From: Rhodococcus sp. IEGM 1381
Lineage (GTDB): Bacteria > Actinomycetota > Actinomycetes > Mycobacteriales > Mycobacteriaceae
Length of the DNA stretch: 64,000 nt
Direction: 5' to 3'
NCBI RefSeq assembly: GCF_030056795.1
Contig: NZ_JASHKQ010000002.1
Coordinates: forward strand, 124,001-188,000
The notes below the pieces were generated by a model that made no database searches, was not told the DNA's origin, and worked only from the letters and a program-made list of their open reading frames with translations. The position numbers and the translations under genes are program-made. Within the stretch, counting starts at the first letter, position 1, and each line of letters starts with the position of its first letter. Shown here one piece after another: positions 48,422-61,294 of this stretch.

Positions 48422-48964
48422 CTACTCCGGGTCCAGCAGGCCCTCGGGCGGATCGATCTCGATCGTCTTGTCGGCCAACGACACCGACGTCACAATCGCC
48501 GCCACGAAGGGAACGAGAATTTCGGCGCGGGTGTCTCCGCCGAACTTCGCATTCGGCCGGATGGAGAGCAACTCCCCCGCTGCCGAGTGCAGGACCTCGC
48601 GGACCGTTCCCACTGCCGAGCCGTCGGTCAGAACGACGGTGAGTCCTTCGAGTTCGTGATCGTAGAATTCGTCCGGATCGTCGGACGGCGGCAAATCCGT
48701 GGACTCGACGATGAACAGAGTTCCGCGGATCTGGTCAGCGGTCGTCTTGTCGTCGATGCCGTTCAGACGCAGCAGAAGCCGCCCGGAGTGTTCCCGGACG
48801 GCGTCCACCGTGTACGAAGCCGGAGCAGCGTTCGATCGGGGCTTGCGGCCGCAAAGAACGGTACCCACTGCGAAGCGATCGTCGGGATCGTCGGTGCGAA
48901 CCTCGACGACGATTTCGCCTTTGATGCCGTGCGACTTGGCAACACGGCCGATGACCAGCTCCAT
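48422..48964 (-). CDS. rimM: 16S rRNA processing protein RimM
   Basis: 180 residues. The N-terminal beta-barrel starts ELVIGRVAKSHGIKGEIVVEVRTDD and the C-terminal PRC-barrel holds FYDHELEGLTVVL. It binds S19 and helps 30S maturation. Confidence 0.95.
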   Translation of the reverse strand: MELVIGRVAKSHGIKGEIVVEVRTDDPDDRFAVGTVLCGRKPRSNAAPASYTVDAVREHSGRLLLRLNGIDDKTTADQIRGTLFIVESTDLPPSDDPDEFYDHELEGLTVVLTDGSAVGTVREVLHSAAGELLSIRPNAKFGGDTRAEILVPFVAAIVTSVSLADKTIEIDPPEGLLDPE

Positions 48965-48979
48965 GGTTGTTTACGTGAC

Positions 48980-49222
48980 CTAGTGGTCCGTGTCGACCAC
49001 ATCGACACGAATGCCGCGACCACCGATACCCGAGACGAGTGTGCGCAGCGCCGTAGCGGTGCGACCGCCGCGACCGATGACCTTACCCAAATCGTCGGGG
49101 TGCACGTGGACCTCCACGGTGCGACCACGACGGCCGGTGATCATCTCGACGCGAACGTCATCGGGATTGGCGACGATGCCACGAACGAGATGTTCGACGG
49201 CATCGGCGACAACGGCACTCAC
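48980..49222 (-). CDS. khpA: KH-domain RNA-binding protein (KhpA)
   Basis: 80 residues, one KH domain with [15 protein letters not shown] as the GxxG loop. Located between rpsP and rimM, as in most actinobacteria and firmicutes. The stop of rpsP and its start overlap by 4 nt. Confidence 0.94.
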   Translation of the reverse strand: MSAVVADAVEHLVRGIVANPDDVRVEMITGRRGRTVEVHVHPDDLGKVIGRGGRTATALRTLVSGIGGRGIRVDVVDTDH

Positions 49223-49695
49223 TTCTCAGCAGCCTCGGCGGCCGGCGCGTCTGCCGTCTCGGTTGCTGCAGCGTCCGTGCTCTCCGCAGCGGCGTCGTCG
49301 GACTTCGGAGCCTTCTTCTTCTTCGCCGTGGTGGCCTCGCCCTGCGGCTCGGAATCTGCCTGCGCCAGTGCGGCGTTGAACAGGTCGAGCTTCGACGGCT
49401 TGGGCTCGGCGAGGCGGAGGGTTCCCTCGGTGCCGGGCAGACCCTTGAACTTCTGCCAGTCACCGGTGATCTTCAGCAGGGCCTCGACAGGCTCGGTCGG
49501 CTGCGCGCCGACACCCAGCCAGTACTGCGCACGCTCGGAGTTGATCTCGATGATGCTGGGGTCCTGCTTGGGCTCGTACGTGCCGATGGTCTCGATCGCA
49601 CGGCCGTTGCGGCGGGTGCGAGCGTCGGAGATGACGACGCGGTAGTGCGGGGTGCGGATCTTGCCGATACGCATGAGCTTGATCTTGACAGCCAT
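49219..49695 (-). CDS. rpsP: Ribosomal protein S16 with C-terminal extension
   Basis: 158 residues, longer than the 80-90 of the family. The first 85 are S16 ([20 protein letters not shown], then [22 protein letters not shown]). The remaining 70 are Lys/Ala/Glu-rich ([15 protein letters not shown] and following), common in actinobacteria. Confidence 0.95.
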   Translation of the reverse strand: MAVKIKLMRIGKIRTPHYRVVISDARTRRNGRAIETIGTYEPKQDPSIIEINSERAQYWLGVGAQPTEPVEALLKITGDWQKFKGLPGTEGTLRLAEPKPSKLDLFNAALAQADSEPQGEATTAKKKKAPKSDDAAAESTDAAATETADAPAAEAAEK

Positions 49696-49739
49696 GTTCT
49701 GGTGGAGCCTTTCGAAAGTTGGTCACGGCGCAATTCAGC

Positions 49740-49760
49740 GGTTCGCACGGCATGCGAACC
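49740..49760. other. 8-bp hairpin in the rpsP leader
   Basis: GGTTCGCA and TGCGAACC pair exactly around CGGCA, 45 nt upstream of the rpsP ATG on the minus strand. It could be a leader structure or the end of the upstream CPBP operon. No T-run. Confidence 0.35.
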
Positions 49761-49881
49761 CGGTTTTGCGTTGAAGGTTGTTGTGACCGCCGCGCGGTAC
49801 GTAACCGGAAGACGGGCGAACAGCTGTTCATTGTGCCAGACGAGCACCGCGAACCGTGAATCGCCCTCGACAACGACTCGC

Positions 49882-50718
49882 TCAGGCAAGCAGGATCACC
49901 AGGGCCGGGAGGGTGTTGTTCATCGAGTGCGCGGTCGTGGACGCCACGACCGAGCCGGTTCGCATTCTGGCGATGCCGATCGCCAGTCCACCCCACAGTA
50001 GGACCACGAAGCGCCACCATTCACGATGCCAGACGGCGAACACGACAGCGGTGATCGCCAGCACCACCCAACGATTGCCCAGCCAGGCCATCGGCATCGG
50101 GCGGGTGCGCTTCTCGAGCGCGCCCCACAGTATGCCGCGAAACATCGTTTCCTCGCAGATCGGTGCACCGATCCAGATCCACACGGCCAGAGCAACTTTC
50201 CATCCGACAGCTGTATCCGTGACGTTGCCCAGTGGGGTCTGGTCCTCGAGGTCGAGGTCGAGGCTCGACAACAGCACCAGCCCGAGGAGCAGACCGCCGA
50301 CCACCGCGACACCACCCCAGGCCAATCCGGATCGAACCTGACCGAGCAGTTCGGAAGTGGATCTGGGAAGACCGAAATCCACGACGGGACCGTTGCCACG
50401 AGACATCGAGATCGCCACGGCCAGTCCGGCGGCGAGCAGGCTGGGAATCATGATGCCCACGACGAACAGCGGAGAGGTCTCGGTCGTCACGAGGAGTCCG
50501 AGAAGCAGGAAGCCCGCCAGGTTGAGGCCGAGAACGAGCGCTGCCGCCGGTAGTCCCCATCGCTGGCCACGTCGACGCTGCTGCGCGGCCTGTTCGGCCC
50601 GCCAGTAGGTCTCGGACAGGCCCGAGCCTTGCTGCTGAACATGATTCATCGGTGCCATTCCGGCCCAGCTCGGGCGGTTCGGATCGAACTGCCCGCCGCT
50701 GTTGTACGGATCAGTCAT
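49882..50718 (-). CDS. CPBP-family intramembrane glutamic endopeptidase
   Basis: 278 residues. A polar N-terminus of 50 residues precedes about seven membrane spans. The CPBP (Abi) motif is CEETMFRGILWG (Glu189, Glu190, Arg194), with a WHREWW-type second His region (VWHREWWRFV) and a late AHSMNN. These proteases act in prenyl-CAAX processing, bacteriocin immunity or regulated proteolysis. It overlaps the amidohydrolase by 8 nt. Confidence 0.9.
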   Translation of the reverse strand: MTDPYNSGGQFDPNRPSWAGMAPMNHVQQQGSGLSETYWRAEQAAQQRRRGQRWGLPAAALVLGLNLAGFLLLGLLVTTETSPLFVVGIMIPSLLAAGLAVAISMSRGNGPVVDFGLPRSTSELLGQVRSGLAWGGVAVVGGLLLGLVLLSSLDLDLEDQTPLGNVTDTAVGWKVALAVWIWIGAPICEETMFRGILWGALEKRTRPMPMAWLGNRWVVLAITAVVFAVWHREWWRFVVLLWGGLAIGIARMRTGSVVASTTAHSMNNTLPALVILLA

Positions 50719-51829
50719 CCTCGGCTCCCGATCTGCTCGTCGTGTGGCGGCCTCGGTCGGTCACGCGTCCGCGCAAGATCACCAGCTCCGGGTTGGCCAG
50801 CACGTCCGGTCCTCCGCGTGGATCCTCGGAGTAGACGACGAGGTCTGCGGGTGCGCCGTGCTCGAGCCCCGGCCGTCCCAGCCAGGACCGGGCGTCCCAG
50901 CAGGCAGCACCGAGGGCGTCCGTCGGCGAGAGTCCGACGCGCGCGAGTGCCGCGACCTCGTCGGCGATGCGACCGTGTGCGATCGACCCACCGGCATCGG
51001 TTCCCGCATAGATGGAAATCCCGGCATCATGGGCCCGTCCGACGGTGTCGGCGACGCGGGCGTGCAGCGCCCGCATGTGCCGGGCGTACACGGGGTACCG
51101 GGTGGCGGAATCTGCGATTCCGGGAAACGTCTCGATGTTGATGAGCGTCGGCACGAGAGCGGTTCGGTGATCGACCATCATCTCGATGGTCTCGTCGGTC
51201 AGACCGGTGCCGTGTTCGATGCAGTCGATTCCCGCCGCGATCAGTCCGGGGAGCGCATCCTCGCCGAATACATGGGCGGTCACCCGCGCGCCCTCGGCAT
51301 GAGCAGCAGCTATGGCGTCGACGAGGATCGAGTCGTCCCACAGCGGCCGAAGATCGCCTACCGAGCGATCGATCCAATCGCCGACGAGCTTGACCCAGCC
51401 ATCACCGAATCGAGCTTGCTGTGCAACTGCCTCGGGCAGCTGCGACGCGTCCTCGATATCGATCGCCAGACCCGGTATGTACCGCTTCGGCGATGCGATA
51501 TGTCGGCCTGCTCTGATGATCCGAGGAAGGTCGTCCCGCTCGTCCAACTCGCGGGTGTCGACCGGAGACCCGGCGTCGCGAAGTAGCAGCGCGCCGACGC
51601 CTCGCTCGGTTTGGGCCTGTCGGATCGAGCCGGTCAGGTCAGTGTGTCCCCCGCCGTATTCGATCCCCACATGGCAGTGGGCATCGACGAGGCCGGGCAA
51701 GATCCAGCCTCCGTCGTGCACGAAATCCGCGTCCGCAATCGGGTCCACGGACAGGAAGCCGTTGTCGATCCAGAGATCGATGTCGGACCCGTCCGGCAGT
51801 CCGCGGCCCCGCACCCGCATTGCCGACAC
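50711..51829 (-). CDS. Amidohydrolase-superfamily protein (Rv2915c type)
   Basis: 372 residues. The metal-site HxH is in PGLVDAHCHVGIE, further His in RVTAHVFGED and CIEHGTGL, and Asp in YAGTDAGGSIAHG. This is the imidazolonepropionase/prolidase-type amidohydrolase branch. The substrate is unknown. It lies just after ffh, 9 nt apart, and before the CPBP gene. Confidence 0.88.
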   Translation of the reverse strand: MSAMRVRGRGLPDGSDIDLWIDNGFLSVDPIADADFVHDGGWILPGLVDAHCHVGIEYGGGHTDLTGSIRQAQTERGVGALLLRDAGSPVDTRELDERDDLPRIIRAGRHIASPKRYIPGLAIDIEDASQLPEAVAQQARFGDGWVKLVGDWIDRSVGDLRPLWDDSILVDAIAAAHAEGARVTAHVFGEDALPGLIAAGIDCIEHGTGLTDETIEMMVDHRTALVPTLINIETFPGIADSATRYPVYARHMRALHARVADTVGRAHDAGISIYAGTDAGGSIAHGRIADEVAALARVGLSPTDALGAACWDARSWLGRPGLEHGAPADLVVYSEDPRGGPDVLANPELVILRGRVTDRGRHTTSRSGAEDD

Positions 51830-51838
51830 GTGTGGCGC

Positions 51839-53398
51839 TTACTTCTTCGGCAGTTTCAGCTGAGAGAGATCGATACCCTCGAGCCCTGGCGGCAACTGGT
51901 CGAGGCCCTTGGGCATGGACGACAGATCGGGCATTCCCGCCGGCATTCCGCCCGGCATTCCGGGCAATCCACCGCGGATCTTCGGCTGTGTCGGGCCGCG
52001 AGCACCCTTCTTGCCTTTCTTGCCCTTCTTGTTGTTCCGCACCTGCTTGCGCGCGCCCGGCATGCCCATGCGTCCGGCCATCGCCGACATCATCTTGCGC
52101 GCCTCGAAGAATCGATCGACCAGTTGGTTGACGTCGGACACCTTGACGCCCGAGCCGTTCGCGATTCGCAGTCGCCGCGACGCGTTGATGATCTTCGGGT
52201 CGGTTCGCTCCTGCGGCGTCATGCCTCGAATGATCGCCTGAACGCGGTCGAGTTGCTTCTCGTCGACGTTGGCGAGTTCCTTCATCTGACCCGCGCCGGG
52301 CAACATGCCCAACAGATTTCCGATGGGCCCCATCTTGCGGACGGCCATCATCTGCTCGAGGAAGTCGTCGAGTGTGAGCTGTCCCGAGCCGATCTTGTTG
52401 GCGGTCGCTTCGGCCTGTTCGGCGTCGAAGTGCTGCTCGGCTTGTTCGATGAGGCTGAGAACGTCACCCATACCGAGGATCCGGCTGGCCATACGGTCGG
52501 GGTGGAAGACGTCGAAATCTTCGAGCTTCTCGCCGGTCGACGCGAACATGATGGGCTGTCCAGTCACCTCGCGGACACTCAGTGCTGCACCACCACGAGC
52601 GTCGCCGTCGAGCTTGGTGAGCACGACGCCGGTGAAGCCGACTCCGTCGCGGAACGCCTGGGCGGTGCTGACGGCATCCTGGCCGACCATGGCGTCGAGA
52701 ACGAACAAGGTTTCGTCCGGCTCGACCGCATCGCGAATCCCAGCGGCCTGACTCATCAGCTCGGTGTCGATGCCGAGGCGGCCGGCGGTGTCGACGATGA
52801 CCACGTCGTACTGCTTGCTTCGCGCCTCGGCAATGCCGGCCCGCGCGACCTCGACAGGATCCGCAGCCGAGACACCGAGTGCATTGTCACCGCCACCGAT
52901 CGACGTGCCGGGATGCGGTGCGAACACGGCTGCGCCCGCGCGCTCGCCCACGATCTGGAGCTGGCTGACGGCACCGGGGCGCTGTAGGTCGCACGCGACG
53001 AGCAACGGGGTGTGGCCCTGGCCCTTGAGCCATTTGGCCAGCTTTCCGGCCAGTGTCGTCTTACCCGAGCCCTGCAGGCCGGCGAGCATGATCACCGTGG
53101 GCGGGTTCTTGGCGAAGACGAGTCTGCGGGTCTCGCCGCCGAGGATGCCGACGAGTTCCTCGTTGACGATCTTGACTACCTGCTGCGCCGGGTTGAGCGC
53201 TCCCGATACCTCGGCACCTTTGGCGCGGACCTTGATGCGGTTGATGAACTCCCGCACGACGGGCAGGGCCACGTCCGCTTCGAGCAGGGCCAGTCGGATC
53301 TCGCGCGCCGTGGCGTCGATATCCGCACCGGACAGTCGACCTTTGCCACGCAGGTCCTTGAGAGTCCCGGCCAACCTGTCGGAAAGGGATTCGAACAC
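51839..53398 (-). CDS. ffh: Signal recognition particle GTPase Ffh
   Basis: 519 residues. The N domain and G domain contain AGLQGSGKTTLAGKLAKWL (G1), DTAGRLGIDTELM (G3) and TKLDGDARGGAAL; the C-terminal M domain is Met-rich (MPGAGQMKEL, MAGRMGMPG) and ends in a Pro/Met/Gly tail. It binds signal sequences and 4.5S RNA and docks with FtsY, encoded at 59151. Confidence 0.96.
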   Translation of the reverse strand: MFESLSDRLAGTLKDLRGKGRLSGADIDATAREIRLALLEADVALPVVREFINRIKVRAKGAEVSGALNPAQQVVKIVNEELVGILGGETRRLVFAKNPPTVIMLAGLQGSGKTTLAGKLAKWLKGQGHTPLLVACDLQRPGAVSQLQIVGERAGAAVFAPHPGTSIGGGDNALGVSAADPVEVARAGIAEARSKQYDVVIVDTAGRLGIDTELMSQAAGIRDAVEPDETLFVLDAMVGQDAVSTAQAFRDGVGFTGVVLTKLDGDARGGAALSVREVTGQPIMFASTGEKLEDFDVFHPDRMASRILGMGDVLSLIEQAEQHFDAEQAEATANKIGSGQLTLDDFLEQMMAVRKMGPIGNLLGMLPGAGQMKELANVDEKQLDRVQAIIRGMTPQERTDPKIINASRRLRIANGSGVKVSDVNQLVDRFFEARKMMSAMAGRMGMPGARKQVRNNKKGKKGKKGARGPTQPKIRGGLPGMPGGMPAGMPDLSSMPKGLDQLPPGLEGIDLSQLKLPKK

Positions 53399-53501
53399 CT
53401 AATGCACTCCTGAGCTAGCCGATCACCGAAAACGAGCCGAATCCGGCACGGTCACCAGACTAGCGCCAGCATGACCTGCCGTCGCTGGGGCGTGCAGCAG
53501 C

Positions 53502-53532
53502 CGTGTCGTTCGCCGGACGGACGTGTCGTTCG
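53502..53532. repeat. Two 11-bp direct repeats spaced 20 bp
   Basis: CGTGTCGTTCG occurs at 53502-53512 and 53522-53532, between the ends of the M23 gene (53547) and the start of ffh (53398). Two turns of DNA separate the copies, which suits a protein-binding site or a repeated intergenic word. Confidence 0.6.
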
Positions 53533-53546
53533 GAGAGGGAGCCGGG

Positions 53547-54503
53547 TCAGGCGTTGCGCGCGGAATCGTTCCACGTCACTGCCACTCCCCGCGTCGAGAG
53601 CCACGATGCGGGATCGACCTTGACGCCTGAGGGATCGTGCACCTCGAAGTGCAGATGCGGACCGGTCGATTGGCCACGATTGCCCACCGTGGCGATCTGC
53701 TCGCCGGCCGACACGCGCTGACCGGGCTGTACCGAGAAATCGTTGACGTGCCCATAGATCGTCTCGGTGCCGTCGTCGTGCTGCACCTTCACCCAGAGAC
53801 CGAACCCGGATGCCGGTCCCGCGTCGGACACCGTGCCGTCGGCGGCCGCGTAGATGGGGGTCCCGATGGGTGCAGCGATATCGAGGCCGCTGTGCTGTGC
53901 ACCCCATCGTGATCCGAAATTGGACGTCAGCACCCCCGCCACGGGCTGGACCGTGGCCGTCTTCAGCGAACGCAGACTCTCGAGCGGTGACGCGCCGGCA
54001 CCCATCTGGCCCAGGCCTACGTCGTCGAGCCATTGTTGCGCTGCAGCACCGGGATCGGTCACTCCGAATGCCGCGAGCGGACCGGGGCTCGGCTCCGCTG
54101 CCGGTGCGGCCTCGGACGGTGCCGGCTGCGACGGGGGCGCCGACTGCGGTGGAACGAATTGCGGGGGTACGAACTGCGGGGGTACGAACTGCGGGACCTC
54201 GAACTGCGGGGGTACGAACTGGGGTAGCTCGAATCCCGCGGGCAGCAGCCCCTCTGGGACGGCAAAGGGAAAACCTGCTGCGGGCGGCTCGGGGATCGGA
54301 GCGGCACCCGCGGTGCCTGCCCCCATCGACGTCGCGCCGACGACGATCGCACCGGTAGCCGCAACGATGGTCGCGGCCCGTCGACCGGTATCCGGGGTCA
54401 CTTCTGCGGCGCGGTGTTTGCCGGGCGTCGCATCCGATGCTATCTCGGCCGGTGTGTAGATGTTCGACCGTCGGTGGGATCCCACAGTTCGTGCCTCTCG
54501 CAT
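53547..54503 (-). CDS. Secreted M23 peptidase with proline-rich repeat linker
   Basis: 318 residues from the ATG at 54503. A cytoplasmic stretch with TPGKHRAAEVTP leads to a signal-anchor (AATIVAATGAIVVGATSMGAGTAGA), then a Pro-rich linker made of QFVPP units, and a LytM/M23 domain with HSGLDIAAPIGTPI, the Asp ligand, and GPHLHFEVHDPSG (HxH). It is a complete zinc peptidoglycan hydrolase. The frame is open up to 54680 and would add three 12-residue repeats, which I read as leader. No clear ribosome-binding site precedes the ATG, so the longer form is possible. Confidence 0.87.
   Translation of the reverse strand: MREARTVGSHRRSNIYTPAEIASDATPGKHRAAEVTPDTGRRAATIVAATGAIVVGATSMGAGTAGAAPIPEPPAAGFPFAVPEGLLPAGFELPQFVPPQFEVPQFVPPQFVPPQFVPPQSAPPSQPAPSEAAPAAEPSPGPLAAFGVTDPGAAAQQWLDDVGLGQMGAGASPLESLRSLKTATVQPVAGVLTSNFGSRWGAQHSGLDIAAPIGTPIYAAADGTVSDAGPASGFGLWVKVQHDDGTETIYGHVNDFSVQPGQRVSAGEQIATVGNRGQSTGPHLHFEVHDPSGVKVDPASWLSTRGVAVTWNDSARNA
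54151..54230 (-). repeat. 15-bp tandem repeat encoding QFVPP units
   Basis: Units of about 15 bp (GGTACGAACTGCGGG on the plus strand) recur five times with variation and encode the Pro-rich linker of the M23 peptidase. Copy number could vary between strains. Confidence 0.75.
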
Positions 54504-54508
54504 TAGCA

Positions 54509-54596
54509 GCAGTGGAGCCTGCAGGAAAGACTTTCGTCGTTCGAGCAGTGGAGCCTGCAGAAACGGCTCTTCGGTCCGGCAGTGTGGAGTCTGCAG
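54509..54596 (-). repeat. Three imperfect direct repeats in the M23 leader
   Basis: GCAGTGGAGCCTGCAG occurs at 54509-54524 and 54545-54560, and a variant GCAGTGTGGAGTCTGCAG at 54579-54596, at spacings of 36 and 34 nt. They lie between the predicted promoter and the ATG at 54503. If translated in frame they would give repeats of the type FLQAPLLERRKS. Confidence 0.75.
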
Positions 54597-54626
54597 AAGT
54601 GATCTCGCCGAGTCGTCCTGCGTGTG

Positions 54627-54641
54627 GTGACAAACATAACA
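54627..54641 (+). promoter_or_regulatory. Candidate MtrA-like direct repeat and -10 of the M23 gene
   Basis: GTGACAaac and ATAACAaat form a direct repeat with a 9-bp period, similar to MtrA sites as I remember them. On the minus strand TATGTT (54638-54633) is a fair -10, so a response regulator bound here would act at the promoter. MtrA controls M23 and NlpC/P60 hydrolases in mycobacteria and corynebacteria; the assignment is inference. Confidence 0.4.
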
Positions 54642-54728
54642 AATTGATATCGGAGGTAAACCCACCGGCCGTAAGTTCATGAGAAGTCACCATGGAGGGT
54701 CGGTGTGCGGTTGTGTTCCGACCAGCTG

Positions 54729-58960
<4,232 letters not shown>

Positions 58961-59018
58961 CTTGAGCCTCCTCCTTCTGGCCCAGCCATGCGCGGCTGGC
59001 TACCTGAGGAGAAGAGTG

Positions 59019-59055
59019 GTTTCACGAAGTTTCATCCGTGACACTCGCGTGTTTC
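59019..59055 (-). promoter_or_regulatory. GlnR-like box upstream of amtB
   Basis: On the minus strand GAAAC-n6-GTGTC-n6-GAAAC runs from 59055 to 59029, followed by another GAAAC at 59023-59019. Half-sites are spaced 11 bp apart, as in the GTnAC-n6-GAAAC GlnR sites of actinobacteria; one base of GTnAC differs. It lies about 60-95 nt before the amtB start, in reach of the promoter. Confidence 0.5.
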
Positions 59056-59150
59056 GGATATGTGAACGCATGACCGAATTCTGTTGCAAAAAGGTTTCGT
59101 GCTGGCGTTTGTGATTCTCGCCCGGTTCGCGGGCAACCCGAAGGGCTCGA

Positions 59151-60551
59151 TCAGCCGAGCAGCGCGTCGACGAACGCTCCCGGCTCGAACGGAGCCAAAT
59201 CGTCCGCACCCTCGCCGAGACCGACGAGCTTGACGGGTACTCCGAGCTCCCGCTGCACCTGAAAAACGATGCCACCCTTGGCGGTTCCGTCCAGTTTGGT
59301 CAACACCACACCGGTGATGTCGACGATCTCCGCGAAGACACGAGCCTGTGTCAGCCCGTTCTGGCCGACGGTCGCATCGAGAACGAGCAGAACGTCGTCG
59401 ACGTGGGCCCGCTTCTCGATGACACGCTTGACCTTGCTCAGCTCGTCCATCAGACCGGATTTGGTGTGCAGGCGTCCCGCCGTGTCGACCAGAACCACGT
59501 CGACACCGTTCTCGATTCCCTTGCTCACCGCGTCGAATGCAACCGCAGCCGGATCTGCGTTCTCCTTGCCGCGCACCACCTCGGCACCGACTCGCTCGGC
59601 CCAGGTCTGCAACTGATCGGCCGCGGCCGCGCGGAACGTGTCGGCGGCACCGAGCAACACCCGTCGCCCGTCGGCGACCAGAACCCGAGCAAGCTTGCCG
59701 GTGGTCGTGGTCTTGCCGGTGCCGTTGACTCCGACCACCAGCAGCACGGCAGGCGCACCGTCGTGTGGAAGCGCCCGAATCGACCGATCGAACTCGGGAT
59801 GAAGTTGCGCAACGAGAATCTCGCGCAGAAGTGCTCGCGCGTCGGACTCGGTGCGAATACTGCGCGCCGCCATCTGCTCGCGCAGGGTGCGCATGATCTC
59901 TGCGGTGGTCGCAGAACCGATATCGGCGATCAGCAGGGTGTCCTCGACCTCTTCCCAGGAATCCTCGTCCAGGTCACCGCCGCCGAGCAATCCGAGCAAG
60001 CTCTTGCCCACAGCGGACTGAGAGCGCGCCAGGCGACCGCGGAGACGATCCAGCCGACCCTCGGTGGGATCGATGGTGTCCAGTCGAGGAGCAGGAGCGT
60101 CGGCATCCGGGGTGGGTTCCGGCACGGCTGGCTCGGCAACCGGCACCTGATGCTCGACGACCGGCACCTCGGGTTCGAGCACCTCGGGCTCGTCCTGGGC
60201 GGGAGTGGGTGCCTCCGGCGTCGGCTCGACCGGGGAGGTCTCGACGGGCTTCGGCGCGGTCTCGACGGGCTTCGGGGCAGGCGGGACGGGCTTCGGCGCA
60301 GGCGGGACGGGCTTCGGCGCAGGCGGGACGGGCTCAGCGGTCGCCGTGCCCTGGCTGAACGAGAAACCACTACCCGCCGTGTAGCCACCGGATCTGTCCT
60401 TGGTGGCCGCGTCCTCGATCCGCGCCGCTTCGTCCGACTTGAGCGACACTCTCCGTCGGCGGGAGAGCACCAGCCCGACGACGAGAACGACCAGTAGGAC
60501 AGCGGCGATCGCCGCGACGATGATCCACGCTTGGTTACTCACGTACCCCAT
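59151..60551 (-). CDS. ftsY: SRP receptor GTPase FtsY
   Basis: 466 residues. An N-terminal membrane segment (WIIVAAIAAVLLVVLVVGLVLSRRRR) precedes an acidic, Pro-rich A domain of about 130 residues with VPPAPKP repeats, then the NG domain: GVNGTGKTTTTGKLARVL, DTAGRLHTKSGLM and TKLDGTAKGGIVF. It docks SRP-ribosome complexes at the membrane. Confidence 0.96.
   Translation of the reverse strand: MGYVSNQAWIIVAAIAAVLLVVLVVGLVLSRRRRVSLKSDEAARIEDAATKDRSGGYTAGSGFSFSQGTATAEPVPPAPKPVPPAPKPVPPAPKPVETAPKPVETSPVEPTPEAPTPAQDEPEVLEPEVPVVEHQVPVAEPAVPEPTPDADAPAPRLDTIDPTEGRLDRLRGRLARSQSAVGKSLLGLLGGGDLDEDSWEEVEDTLLIADIGSATTAEIMRTLREQMAARSIRTESDARALLREILVAQLHPEFDRSIRALPHDGAPAVLLVVGVNGTGKTTTTGKLARVLVADGRRVLLGAADTFRAAAADQLQTWAERVGAEVVRGKENADPAAVAFDAVSKGIENGVDVVLVDTAGRLHTKSGLMDELSKVKRVIEKRAHVDDVLLVLDATVGQNGLTQARVFAEIVDITGVVLTKLDGTAKGGIVFQVQRELGVPVKLVGLGEGADDLAPFEPGAFVDALLG
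60280..60332 (-). repeat. 21-bp tandem repeat within ftsY
   Basis: Two exact 21-bp copies (60280-60300, 60301-60321) and half of a third encode VPPAPKP units of the A domain. Less exact copies continue on both sides. The number is likely variable between strains. Confidence 0.8.
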
Positions 60552-60645
60552 CCTGTCAGGCGTTCACGGCCGTTCGTCACCGGTGGTGCTCCGCCCGAGA
60601 AATGCACTGTCCCCCACCCGAGCCGTGTCGATAGCATCTGAAGTC

Positions 60646-61278
60646 ATGGAGTGGACGACGGTGCGCGACGCCGACCGATTAACGGAGATGTTCGGCCAGC
60701 CGAGCTTTCGAGCCGCGAACAAGGACCGCAGCACACTGCACCCGCTGGACGTGCAATGGCTCGCTGCCTCGCCTTTTTGCCTGATGGGTACCTCGGACGC
60801 GAGCGGACGATGCGACGTCTCCCCCAAAGGTGACCCGCCCGGCAGCCTGGTCCACGTCATCGACGACGCCACGATTGCACTTGCCGAACGTCCCGGCAAT
60901 CGTCGGATGGACGGCTATCGGAACATTCTCGAGAACCCGTTCGTCGGACTGAACTTCTTCGTGCCGGGGCGAGGTGACACTCTGCGCATCGCCGGTCGCG
61001 CGTCACTGGTGACCGATGCACCGTTCTTCGACGAACTGCAGGTCAAGGGCCACCGACCGATCATGTGCCTCGTCGTCGACATCGAGCAGGTGTTCCACCA
61101 TTGCGCCAAGGCGTTCATGCGGTCCAAGTTGTGGCAGCCGGAGAGTTGGGATGCGGAGTCCATTCCCGATGTCGCGTCCCTGACGAAGGCGTTGATTCCG
61201 CAGGCCCCCGAGACCGTCGAGGAGCTGCGCGAATATTACGGGCCGTCCTACTCCGATCAGCTCTACCCGAAGCAGTAG
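60646..61278 (+). CDS. Pyridoxamine 5'-phosphate oxidase family protein (MSMEG_1061-like FMN protein)
   Basis: 210 residues from the ATG at 60646. The split-barrel fold shows FCLMGTSDASGRCDVSPKGDPPGSLV and RRMDGYRNILENPFVGLNFFVPGRGDTLRI, features of the flavin-binding PPOX subgroup of actinobacteria. It likely binds FMN or F420; the substrate is unknown. It is divergent from ftsY and convergent with smc. Confidence 0.9.
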   Translation: MEWTTVRDADRLTEMFGQPSFRAANKDRSTLHPLDVQWLAASPFCLMGTSDASGRCDVSPKGDPPGSLVHVIDDATIALAERPGNRRMDGYRNILENPFVGLNFFVPGRGDTLRIAGRASLVTDAPFFDELQVKGHRPIMCLVVDIEQVFHHCAKAFMRSKLWQPESWDAESIPDVASLTKALIPQAPETVEELREYYGPSYSDQLYPKQ

Positions 61279-61294
61279 GCAGTCTGGACCGGTC

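Noticed and set aside
51611..52987. A 458-codon plus-strand frame opposite the amidohydrolase and ffh
   Set aside because: It covers the coding strand of two known genes in an antisense frame and lacks any family features.
54627..54680. c-di-AMP (ydaO-type) riboswitch before the M23 peptidase
   Set aside because: Such riboswitches precede some actinobacterial cell-wall hydrolases, but I could not match the conserved core in this leader.
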